From NCBI RefSeq assembly GCF_002775205.1, contig NC_036456.1, positions 9,203,463 to 9,267,462 of the forward strand: DNA of 64,000 bases, read 5' to 3'. The position numbers and the translations under genes are program-made. Below the pieces are notes generated by a model. It had not been told where the DNA came from and made no database searches. It worked only from the letters and a program-made list of their open reading frames with translations. Each line of letters opens with the position of its first letter. Positions within the stretch are counted from its first letter, which is position 1. This DNA comes from Xiphophorus maculatus (lineage: Eukaryota > Chordata > Actinopteri > Cyprinodontiformes > Poeciliidae). Below are positions 33,142 through 43,408 of this stretch, in pieces.

Positions 33142-36100
33142 CTGGAGAGAGAGAGATGGTCACAAAAATGCTATTTTGAATTAAATTTCTAGTGTTGGAG
33201 TAAAACTTTCCTCTGATGGCTGAGAGATGATGAGCGCTAGCGCCATGACTGAATAATTAATACATTTCATGTAACTGTTTACACAAGTCACTGATTTTTA
33301 ATAACTTGTCATGTGAATGAGCTTAGCATAGCAGAACATGGACAAAGATTTGTTCACATTTGTCATGGAAATGCAGCTACTCATTGTAACCTGCAGTAAA
33401 AGTTGATTCTCAGTTTTTGATATGAGTGAAAGTATAAACATACTTACACACAGATAGAAATATTTCATTAAATATTGATATTTGCTAGTAAAACCCTATA
33501 AACATAATTTATACATGTGAACTCACAGAACACTGTTAATGTGATGACTCCCCACTCTGTGAAGGTGAAACTGTCTCTTCTTCCTCTGCAGCTATAATAT
33601 CCACTGTTATAAGCAGTGATCATGAATTCACTGGATGTTGGAGAGTTTATATTGTTTGGTCTCCATTCATACGTCCACTGAGTTCCTCCATCATCCTGGA
33701 TCTCACATCTCAGAGTGACTCTCTCTCCTCTGTAGATCTGGGCCCAATTGGGTTGTTGGATCACAGTTGGTGTAATGGGAACTGATCACATAAGAAACAA
33801 AGAGCAGATATTTCCATTCACCAAATAAAGAGACACATACACATTATTTACCAACGTCTGAAATCAAATCAGACCAAACTTCTCTGGTTTTTAATTTAGT
33901 TACAAATAACAAAATGATTTCTATTTGCTAAATGCCAGAAAACATAGCAAAAATATCTTTGGAAGGATTTATTTGTAACTTTTGTCATCATGTCAAACAA
34001 GAAATCAGTGAGTTTCAGGTGTGGCCCTAAAACACACCCACAGGTGTGTCTTCAATTAACTCAAATGTGTCATTTAAACTATCAGAAGTTTGTGGAGGGA
34101 AACACAAAAGGTTTGACCCAAATCAGACAGTTTAAGAGACAATTATCCACGATACTGAAAAAAGATAAATACATTTCTTAATTCAAAGATAACTACAAAA
34201 AACATCTCAAAAGTGCTCACTACATTTTTTTTCTTTTCTCATTTAGCAAATAGAAATAATTTTGGTCGTTCTAATTGACCTAAAATAAGAAAATGTTGAT
34301 TTAACTTAATTCAGTGAGAAAACAATTTTAATGACTTTTGATCCAGTGAATGTGAATATCTGTCTTCAACAGTAGGTGTCTAATATCTCTCATTATAAGT
34401 GACAAAATAAAATGATCACTGATAGAGAACGATAAAGCAAAACATAGCAGTATTAGACATATAACATGCACTTCCTATAAATTACTGACATACAGCCAGA
34501 ATGTTGGACTGTATTCATTATATAATCACATTTGTGACAGTTTCTCCATCAAACAGACAAACGTTGCTGCAGTAAATCCTCCTACATTAATATCAACATA
34601 GAAATTCATAGTCTGGCTTAAATATCTGACAACATGAACAGGAGCAAATTTTCTGCTTTCAGACGTCATTAGATGGAGTTACAGATGATGATCATCACAC
34701 TGGAGTCATAATGTTTTTAACACCACTGATGAACAAAGAAACATTAAAGATGTTTCATTTCACAGTGAAGACAAGTTTACCTGTTTTCTGAATAGTGACC
34801 TCTCTGCTGGTTTCAGTATAGAAAACTGGATCTCCTCTTCCTCCTCTGCAGCTGTACTCTCCTCCCTCTGAGACACTGATGACTCTGTTTGGTTCACTGT
34901 TTCCTCTGAACTGATCTACAGAATATTGTTGCTCATTTCTGAACCAGTCAAACTTCCAGTCATCAGATTCGTCCACAGAGCAGCTCAGTGTTATGCTGCC
35001 CCCTGCTGGTATGATTGTTCTGTCTGCTGTCAGTTTGGCGCTGGGTTTATCTGCTGTTGGATTTAAGCAGAAACCATCAGAACATGACCTGGTTCTGGTT
35101 CAGTTTTCTTGTTGAAGTTGTGTAGATTTGTATTCTAACTCATTTGACACTGTCAGTCTGAGGGCTTCGCTATAATCTGTTTTATTATCGTCTCTTTCAG
35201 CTCTGCAGCTGTAATTTCCACTGATAGCTAAAATAATCCTCAATTCATTTGTCATTGGAGAGTTTGTATTGGTTGGTCTAAAGTCATGATGGTTCTGAAG
35301 AACCAACCCCTAACCCACATTTTCTGGCATTAACAAATAGAAGCCACTTAATTCTAGCTAAACTAAAACAAGAGAAGTTTGATCTGATTTAACTTGAGAC
35401 AATGAGGAAAAAATGTCTGTGTGTCTTTTTATTCAGTGTTTGTTAACTTCTGCTCTCAACTGAACAGTGCAGACTTGACACTTTGACCTTTGCAGATTCT
35501 TCAGACTTTATCAACCAGTTTCAACTCTGTATCAGTGCGAGTCAGATAAACCTGAAGAAAGTGGAGAAATTAAGTTTGTGACTGTTTTCTTAAAACATAC
35601 ATGGAAGTATGGCTAAAAATCAGCAAAGATATCAGTGAGGACTTTATGAACTGAAATGATTAAGATGGTGACAGCAATTAAATCACTGAGCTTAATTTGA
35701 TGTCCTACCTCTCACCCTGCAGCTAAAGCAGTAAAATATGTGAATAAAGGCTCTCTGATTGAAACTTGTCCAAATTAATACGAAACCCAGAGAGAAATAC
35801 ACAAGAGTAAATAAGTTGCCAAATGCCAGGTTGTAAAATGTTCTGGTCATGACATCATAGATGAACATGTTAATGTATTTTTTCTATATGTAGAATAAAT
35901 ACATTCTATCTCCATGATAGAATCTATTTATCTATCATGGAAAAAGATAAATACAATCTTAACTTCTGCTCAGTGAATTTAGAACTGGTTCATGTTCTGT
36001 GTAAACTTGCACAGGACTGAAAACAAAAGTCAGATTTATGTTTTTCCTGACATATGTATTGTTACCATGATAACATAAAGAACATGTTTCTTACCTTCAG

Positions 36101-37699
36101 GATTTCCACAGCAGAGGGACCACAACACTGCAATGAACAAGAATTGATCATTATAAAAATATTTTTTTAAGGTGACATGAAACATTTGCCTACAAACATA
36201 AAAAAATCTTGATCTTGATGATTTTCCACTCACAGCTGATGAAAATATGACATTTAAAATGAGAATATTACATAGACCAGGGGTTGGCAACCCGGGACTC
36301 TTTAGCGCCGCCCTAGTGGCTCTCTGGAACTTTTTCAAAAAATGTTTGAAATTTGAAAAAGATGGGGGTGGGAAACATATTTTTTGTTTTAATTTGGTTT
36401 CTGTAGGGGGACAAACACGACACAATCATTCTTAACGTTTTCCAATGCTATAAAAATGTGTAGAAAATTAAATTTAAACATTTCCGTCAAAGATTTGCGT
36501 CACAGCCTGTGACGTTTCTTCCAGCTGGGCGGGGCGCAAGGCAGGTGGCTGTTGTAAACAACCTGATGGGTGTGAGGTGGATCATGGAGAGCAAAGAGGA
36601 AACGAGGAAAATAGCCGAGGAGAGATTCTACAATTCTTGGACCGAATCATTTGCATTCATTGCCAATGCGGAAGGATTACCTGGATGTTTGCTCTGTAGC
36701 GAGAAGTTGTCAAGTAACAGAAAGAGTTCCGTACTTTCCTCACTATAGAGCGCACCTTACTATAAGCTGCACCTACAATTTTTTTTTTTAAATAACTGGA
36801 AACGTACATACATAAGCCGCATGGTTCAAAGCGTGGGGACAAAGTAGCGGCTTAGAGTCTGAAAAATACAGTTATGTGTTAAGACATTTCCAAGGAATGT
36901 ATGTTACATTAGCTGCTGCATCAAGATTAAAGTTACATTTTACAAGCTCGATGTTGAGAAGCTGTACAGAGATGTCCGTAAACAGAAGTAACATTAACCA
37001 CGTAAGACGGGGTGCCCAAAGTCGGTCCTGGAGGGCCGGCATCCTGCATGATTTAGTTCTCTCCCTGGTTTAACGCACCTGGATCCAATGATGGCTAGTT
37101 AGAAGGCTTAAGAAGAACATTGACCTGCTGAAAAGGTTGTTGGTACTACCAGGGAGAGAAATAAAACGTGCAGGATGCCGGCCCTCTAGGACCGACTTTG
37201 GGCACAACTGACGTAAGAACACAATCCTGCTATAGTTACATATATTTAGTAACAACGTGGTTGTTTTTATAAATTGATTAGTGATTTTTGTCAGTATATA
37301 TTTAGAATGACACTTAGCGATATTATTGTGTCTTGTTGCTCAGGTCCGATGATGGTTGTGTGCCAAAAGAGAAGATGATGCGATAAGAAGGTCGACACCA
37401 AAAACCAGCTTTTGTTCAACTGATTTGATCTCTGCAGTTTCTCTGCTGCTGCAACAAATCATCCAGGCGACCGACTGAAATGTGACACGAACAAGATTTG
37501 ATCATTTTCAAGTCTCCTTACGATTTTGAAATGTTTCACAGTTTGTTCTCGACTAACTTCACAATTATAAGAAAGATTGTCTAAAATAGCAACGAGCTGC
37601 TTTCCCCACCCTGTACAATAATTGTATCAAAACAGTGAAGTGAAATCCAGTCATTTACTTACAAAAGAAGCCCAGTCTGCAGAGTAAAGTTTCCCCCAT
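32833..37699 (-). CDS. FCRL/LITR-like receptor, copy B 5' part
   Basis: Exons: 37663-37699 and 36095-36127 (signal peptide MGETLLCRLGFF + LLWSLCCGNPEG), Ig type 1 34781-35053, Ig type 2 33527-33781, and a third Ig 32833-33141. All are GT/AG bounded and phase 1-1, so the frame is open throughout. No membrane exon is seen between 32832 and the retrovirus at 31316. The phase at 32833 fits the next Ig exon at 23468; joined, the thirteen exons total 1770 nt, which is 589 codons plus stop. That would be an inhibitory receptor with five Ig domains. Alternatively copy B has lost its 3' end. Block duplication places it as paralogue of copy A. Confidence 0.7.
33527..33781 (-). CDS. Copy B Ig exon 2, type 2 domain
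   Basis: 255 nt, acceptor tgtgatcag, donor gtgagt, phase 1-1. VTLRCEIQDDGGTQWTYEW and YYSCRGRRD; the strand between them is shortened (FMITAYNSGYY), giving the smallest type 2 domain in the window. Confidence 0.85.
33782..34780. other. Copy B intron 3
   Basis: 999-bp intron, AT-rich. Its last 107 bp (34674-34780) nearly repeat the first bases of the window. No gene or clear element seen elsewhere in it. Confidence 0.6.
34781..35053 (-). CDS. Copy B Ig exon 1, type 1 domain (mosaic)
   Basis: 273 nt, donor gtaaac, acceptor aatccaacag. Its 5' two thirds match copy A exon 1534-1797 (SVDESDDWKFDWFRNEQQYS), and its 3' third with downstream intron matches copy A exon 107-379 (GDPVFYTETSREVTI). Both Ig cysteines are kept. 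Confidence 0.85.
35144..35294 (-). pseudogene. Truncated Ig pseudo-exon of copy B
   Basis: Same half-exon as in copy A, with the same dead donor (atgagt at 35143-35138). One residue differs (GNYSC for GDYSC). It lies in the intron between signal exon 2 and the first functional Ig exon. Confidence 0.7.
36095..36127 (-). CDS. Copy B exon 2: 33-nt signal mini-exon
   Basis: Identical to copy A exon 2, with the same ttcattgcag acceptor and gtaaga donor. Confidence 0.8.
36278..36748 (+). mobile_element. hAT-type DNA transposon 5' fragment (copy B)
   Basis: Starts caggggttggcaacccgg, a better kept hAT terminus than in copy A. An ORF from 36509 gives the same WTESFAFIANAEGLPG peptide. Other end and transposase core missing. 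Confidence 0.55.
37008..37210. mobile_element. Non-autonomous hAT element with 8-bp target duplication
   Basis: 203 bp flanked by acgtaaga at 37000-37007 and 37211-37218. Terminal inverted repeats share ggtgcccaaagtcggtcct. Copy A has the empty site acgcaaga at 9061-9068. An 8-bp duplication is the mark of hAT transposition. Confidence 0.9.
37663..37699 (-). CDS. Copy B exon 1: start codon and signal peptide
   Basis: ATG at 37699-37697, 12 codons plus one base, donor gtaagt. Same peptide as copy A; the one base difference (AGA for AGG, Arg) is silent. Confidence 0.8.
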
Positions 37700-38229
37700 G
37701 TTCACTTCCAGATCTGCTGCACAGCTAATTGGTGCAGCTGCACTTTGCTCTCACTAAAGTACTAAAAACAAAAGAAGAAGTTGCATTTAAGGCACTAAAA
37801 ACTGTCATTCTGTAATGTGCCTGTGTTTCCTTCCCTTTTACTCAGCGTTCATAAAGTATGCACAGTGATGTGACCACAGTGAAGTGTTAGATTCAGACTT
37901 CCTGTCCACTGCAGCAACAGTAGAATATATTTTTGCTCTTCATTTTTAAGGGACGGGCCACCTGCACAGAAATTATTTTAATAGAAATGTCTTTGAGCAC
38001 AAACTAATTTGCACCATTTGACTCCCCCACTAAGAGGTTTAGTCTAATGAGGTTTTAAAGGTTTGTTCTGTTGTCATGGTTAATAATTGCAGATGCTTCC
38101 AGGTCTGATTTTCTACAACTGAAAACAGTGACTATGGCCCCGCCCACATGGTAACTTTTTTCCAAACACCCACACGGAAACACTGAAAAAAATTAAATAA
38201 AATCTCCACCAGACCTGTAAATGGCACAA

Positions 38230-38310
38230 CAGGGGTGTCCAAAGTCGGTCCTCAGGGTCCGGTATCCGGCATGATATAGTTCTCTCCCTGGGTAAAAAAC
38301 ATCTGGATCA
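38230..38310. mobile_element. Left half of a hAT element (copy B)
   Basis: Matches the left part of the 10542-10731 element; the right half and its inverted end are deleted, joining directly to caaataaagcctc. Confidence 0.55.
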
Positions 38311-40096
38311 AATAAAGCCTCATCAGCAGGCCTGTGCATGGCTTTGACATGCTAAAGAGTTAGCTAGATCATTTGGACCAGAGAGTTATCTAAACCTGGC
38401 AGGACTCCGGCTCTTGAGGACTGGAGCTGACCCACTATGACCAACATGAGGTCAGTGGTGAGAATCACCAGGCAACAGAGAGTCTAAGTCTTCATTCAAG
38501 GCTTGTGGAGCAAAATATTTCTCTTTTGAAGTGTGGAAACCTGTTCATTTGCAAACATACAAGTTCCTTATTTTTCTAAGAACTGTCGTCTTTATCACAT
38601 CCACATAGCAGCTCTGCTGTGAAGAAGTAAATAACGGGTATAAAAATAAAGTGTGAAACGTTGCCAGAGTCTTTTTGCTCAACTCAACACGGCTTGAAAG
38701 AAGTTAAAAATGAAAAGAACCAAGCATAAGATATTTCTAAAGCAACGTCTTTATACAGCCTTAAAATAAATTATTGTAATTGCTGTCACATTAATGTATT
38801 GCCAGAAAACAGAACTAAAACTAAGCTAAATGATTGAACACATTTACCTTCAAGTGTTTTATTTCCTCAATTTTGTAATCACCAAAAGGCACAGTATGGA
38901 TCTGACCATCGGAGGCAGACATCAATGTTGAGAATACACAGACAAGTACAAGTCGACAAACAAGGAAGTAATTTGTTTGAATGTGAGGTGTAGTAAAAAG
39001 TCAGAATACATCTTTTTAGTAAATTGCCCAATTACCCATAATATCTGGAATTTCACATTTTCTTCAAGCTCTGCGCTTATTAAAAGCCATGTGTGTCTGA
39101 TGATACGATGCTGACCAAATGTCTCTTCTGAGTTCAGAGGATGAAACTCCACATGGACTCATGACCCAGACACTCAGGACGTTTACTGTGAAGTGAAAGT
39201 GATCCCGCGTTTCTTCACTTCAGACTTCGCACTTACTTTGAAAACCAGTGAGAGAGCTGAGTAAAATAAAATGATGATTTATCAAGTTTTTTTGAGAAAT
39301 AATAGAAATGAATAAGATTAACTGGGCCGAGTTAGAGAGTTCAACTTTCCCTTCACCGCTGGTCCCACAAGGGGCGCTGGTGTCTATCTCTAGAGGAGAG
39401 GGGTGACGTTCACCCTAAACACATCTCAAAATATCTGAGATCCACATAAAAAAGAAAACAACTCATATTAGAACTATCAGAGGAAACCAGATTACCTGGA
39501 GAGAATCCATGATTCATGGGAAGAAACTCCATGTATAAAAATCCCAGATTTGAATCCAGTTCTTCCACGTTGTGGGGCAACTGGGCTAAAACTTGTTCAG
39601 CCATCCAGCCCCAGTCTGCTGTCGGCGTAGTTATAAAAAAAAGAAAAGGTGTTAGCAGCACCATTCTGTGTATCAACAGGAACAAAAACCAGAGCATGAA
39701 GTTAAAAGCCTGAAATAACTGGAGCTGAGCTGTAGAGCTCCTTCAGTGACAAACTGCTGCACCTTTAATGCACAAAGGAGAGTTACTGTAGATCCAAACT
39801 CTCAGAAGCTTTTAAACTTTATAACCATCACTGCTTCCAACAAGATCAATGTCTTTGCAGAAATGCTGGCATTTCTACAATCCACTCTGTTTTTAGGGAT
39901 GATGAAACACAGGTGCGCCGACCAGCGGGCACGCCCCTCCAGGGGTGAAGCCTCTGACACCATCTGGTGGACGAAGGATGAAGCAGCAGGCAAACTGAAA
40001 ACAAAAACAAACACAAACCCCACAAAGAAGACCAGTTTTGAAAAAATCCCTGTTCCCAACACTGCACTCTTACTGAATCCTCTAAGCCACACTTGC

Positions 40097-40356
40097 ATCT
40101 CACAGTCAGTGTGAAGGCGTCACTCCATCCTGTGAGCTGAAGATCTATTTTAGCCATACAGCTGTACTCTCCACTGTCAGACTCAAAGACTCTGTTGATC
40201 CTGTATTCACTGGATGTTGGAGAGTTTTTTTATTGGCTGATCTCCATTTATGCATCCACTGAGTTTCTTCTTCTCCCTGGATCTCACATCTCAGAGTGAC
40301 CGTCTCTCTTCTATAAACAGGCCAGTCGGGGTACAGGGTCACAGTTGGCTTGGACA
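40097..40356 (-). pseudogene. Orphan type 2 Ig exon with one-base deletion
   Basis: A near-complete type 2 exon (PTVTLYPDWPVYRRETVTLRC; later AKIDLQLTGWSDAFTLTV) of 260 nt instead of 261. The frame breaks at an A run (seven A in sense, 40226-40232) where one more A restores agreement with sibling exons. The donor reads gcaagt, a GC type. It lies upstream of copy B outside any gene, and is likely a relic of another receptor copy. A sequencing error in the A run cannot be excluded. Confidence 0.75.
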
Positions 40357-40359
40357 CTT

Positions 40360-41290
40360 TTGTACTGATATTTGCAACAGTAAATCACAATGTTTATCGT
40401 TTTGGAGACAATTTTTATTTTTTTTGGCATTTCTGGTAATTATTCTTCAACGTGTTCCTGTCAGCTAAGTCTGATGAACCGCCAAACACAGTAGTAAATG
40501 TGTAGAGTACTTCCGGCTCGCTGCATCTCCTTTTACACAAACGAACAGTCAAATAATAAGAAAAAAAAAACAAACTGAAAAGTTGACTGTGAAAATGTTT
40601 TGCTGAAAACAAGCCAAAGTCTCTCCTATACATTTGTAAGGGCAGATTTAAAGTCATGTACCAGATACCAGTGTGTCTTAGTTGATCAAACGCTGCAGAC
40701 TCCTATTGCATTCTGCTTTGTTTGTTTCTCTTCATGCTGCCATCATATGCATGCTCAAATAACTTTAAGACAGCAGAGCGTAAGCTTTAATGAGCTGCAA
40801 CATTGACTTATTTTTGCAACAGCTTAGTTTAACTTTTCTGATATTTGTGGCGAAAATCAGTCACACAACTTCTCACAAGATGGCTTTATGCAAAAAAATA
40901 AATTATCAGATTTTTTGTTAATTTCCCACAGAAATGTAAACTTTATTCAGAATAAGCACACAAATAATCAACACTTCAGAACACTATCAACCAGGTTTCA
41001 GTGTGTGTTGATCATAGAATTTCTTTACCACTCTTCTAGAAACACATTTATGAGGTTAAACACTCTGTTGAATTTTCTGCTCCAGTTTTGGAGTACCTCT
41101 TGGTGTAGTTCTTTGCCAAGTTATAATTTAGTTATTATTATTATTATTTTTACTATTTTTGCAGTGTTCTGTTTTGTCACATTCGGGTTATCTAAGACTA
41201 CAACCCTTTTTTGCACACCAGCTTTATCTTTACTGACGTTACCTAGATATTTGGAGAGCTGTGGTTTGCATATGCGATGTTGATAAGTAA
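40360..41290. other. Intergenic, no gene seen
   Basis: AT-rich DNA between the orphan Ig exon and the LINE tail. Nothing recognisable. Confidence 0.5.
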
Positions 41291-41291
41291 T

Positions 41292-41366
41292 ATAGAATAG
41301 AATAGAATAGAATAGAATAGAATAGAATAGAATAGAATAGAATAGAATAGAATAGAATAGAATAGA
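41292..41366. repeat. (AATAG)n pentanucleotide repeat, LINE tail
   Basis: About fifteen uninterrupted 5-bp units next to the LINE 3' end (ctttattcatcccagcaggg on +), so in sense it is the element's ATTCT-type tail. Confidence 0.9.
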
Positions 41367-42255
41367 AGTACTTTATTCATCCCAGCAGGGAAATTACTTC
41401 GCAGTTACAGCATAAAGACAAGACAAGACAAGAGACAAGACACAACAACAACGTCCGGGTGTTGAGTCTGGAGTTTGGCTGTGGCAGAGCTGATGACGTC
41501 ACAGGCCACCGCTGCATCAGCTGATGGGGGAATGTAAACAGCAATCAAAATGGCGGACGTGAACTCCCTCGGTAAATAACACGGCCGCATTCCCACAGCC
41601 AGAAGTTCAATGTCCAGGCTACAAATTTGTTTCTTCACGTTAACATGACCGGGATTACACCTCTCACTCACATAAAGTGCAATCCCACCGCCCCTCTTGT
41701 TCCGACTCTTGGAAGGGAAATCCAGGGACCTCCAAGCTGCAGTCCAGAATAAGCGAGTGCAGCCAGGTTTCCGTGAAGCAGAAGGTACTGCACTCCCAGT
41801 ACTCCTTCTGGGTTCTAACCAGCGCCGTGAGTTCGTCTGTCCTATTTCCCAAAGACCTCAAGTTCCCCACAATAATCGCCGGTGCCGCTGGCCTGCGCCG
41901 TCTCCTCTTCTCCCTCCGTTAACTCCAGACCCGCAGCCCCGTCGTCTCCTCAGTAACTCCTCCGGGACCACAGGCCCGTCTCTGGGCAGCAGCAGAGGCC
42001 CACACAGCGCAATCAGCCGTTCACGCGAGCAAACAATGCCGCTACTCCGCTCGGCGAGGTTCTCCGCAACCAAGAGTAGAAAAAGTAGCAGAAGAACGCG
42101 GAGAACAGCGACAGAACCACATCCAGCCATTGTGGAAAGCCCAACTGATGATCTATGGGTTCGTCAAGCACGGATCATTAATCGGTTACAGCAAATATAC
42201 ACAGATTAACACACACGATGGGAGCAGCCAGAAGCGCCGGCGCCATCTTGTTCTC
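41367..42255 (-). mobile_element. Internally deleted L2/CR1-clade LINE
   Basis: In sense, a GC-rich 5' region (from about 42255) leads to pieces of an apurinic-type endonuclease: STFCFTETWLHSLI near 41780, and PREFTSAILIAVYIPPSADA near 41560, in different frames. The sequence then jumps to a 3' UTR end and the pentanucleotide tail. The whole reverse transcriptase is missing. The frames between the pieces are broken, so it is dead. Confidence 0.75.
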
Positions 42256-43012
42256 ATATATTTGCAACATTTTCATATTACTTTGTGTGAGAATTTACGT
42301 AGCTTGGTAATAATTTATTACTGACTGAAAATACTGTGGAAGTTTTTTACAAAATTGTATTTAACCAGACGCTAGAGGAACATTGAACCTTGACGTCATT
42401 TGTAGACGCTGTGGCTCCCGTGGACCATTACGCTCCTGAGGAGCCTCCCTAACTTGGGGCCCGAGATGATCTTCACACACAGACACTGTTCAGAAGAACT
42501 TCCTGTTCTTCCTGCTTCAGCTCAGGAAGCAGGGAAAGAAACTGCAACAGAGACAGTTTCTTTCCCAGGTCACTATAATGAGCATACAGACTAATACCAT
42601 GAGCATATTTACTAATTTAACCTCATCTGTCTCTCACCAGAAAATCATTCTGACAGACATTCCTGCCAACCTCAGACCAGGCCAAGTATGACGCATCTTC
42701 CCCCCTTGATTTTGTCCTGACTGTCAGAACTTTATTTTCTCACCACTGTAGTTAACCACTGATGCTAAAATAAAAACCTGCTGTTAAAGATCTGCCTGAA
42801 AAAATGTTCAGTCTCTCTCAATGCTGACGTTTAATTTGTAAAAAAAAAAAAAAAAAAAAATTACAAATTAAGTCTGTTGCATTGTTCAACCTGTTTTCCT
42901 CTTGAATCTTTTACCAATGCCATTGATCTTAGATAAGCAAAAGAATATTGTAATTCATTTGGAGTTCACTTCCTGGCTGATCTTTCTTTGAGTTGCTCTC
43001 GGCTTCTTAGAC
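42256..43012. other. Downstream region of the SLAM-family gene
   Basis: Expected 3' UTR and intergenic space. A 20-bp poly(A) run at 42841-42860 is followed by ttacaaatta, which pairs with the preceding taatttgtaa (42832-42841). No gene seen. Confidence 0.5.
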
Positions 43013-43408
43013 TCACACTTGTCCTCTTGGTGGTGCTATGTGTTCAGATTTTTTGGGCATCTCCAGCACACTGTACACGGTCTCTGTTTGTGTGGAGCTC
43101 AGGTCCATATTTACATTGTCGCACCCTGAAGTCGAAGTCCTTTGCGTGTTCTCATCTTGTAACGCATCTTGTTTCTTGTCCCTTTTGACACAAGACGCAG
43201 CCTTTCTGGGGACGCTGTAGACGGTGTCTACCCCCTGACTCTCACTGATGACCTCATGTCTCGGGTCGCTGGTCTCTCTGGGCTGATTGGCTTCCACGTT
43301 CTCATATGAAGGGTCCGCTTCACTGGAAGACGTTGAGGCTCTGGGCTCAGAATGCTGCTGGGTCTCTAGTGGTCCGCTTTGTATTAACTGGGCAACAGAC
43401 GCTGTCTC
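43013..43408 (-). CDS. SLAM-like exon 5: cytoplasmic tail and stop
   Basis: 132 codons including TGA. Tyrosine motifs: DPSYENVE (also a YxN Grb2-type site), DTVYSVPRK and ETVYSVLEM. The latter two resemble the SLAM switch motif T-x-Y-x-x-V/I but have P and L at +3. Confidence 0.83.
   Translation of the reverse strand, partial: ETASVAQLIQSGPLETQQHSEPRASTSSSEADPSYENVEANQPRETSDPRHEVISESQGVDTVYSVPRKAASCVKRDKKQDALQDENTQRTSTSGCDNVNMDLSSTQTETVYSVLEMPKKSEHIAPPRGQV

Larger units (their letters stand above)
35090..39895. repeat. Segmental duplication, block B
   Basis: Shorter partner of block A. Alignment is continuous outside the listed indels, and includes both signal exons, the Ig pseudo-exon, the hAT-type fragments and the ggggcgctggtg region near 39370. 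It ends at ctctgttttta(39895), where a different sequence with an orphan Ig exon begins. Confidence 0.9.

Noticed and set aside
41292..41366. CRISPR-like array
   Set aside because: It is a 5-bp microsatellite without spacers, in a vertebrate genome, at a LINE tail.
41697..42209. 170-codon Arg/Ser-rich frame on +
   Set aside because: Antisense of the GC-rich LINE 5' region; no recognisable domain.
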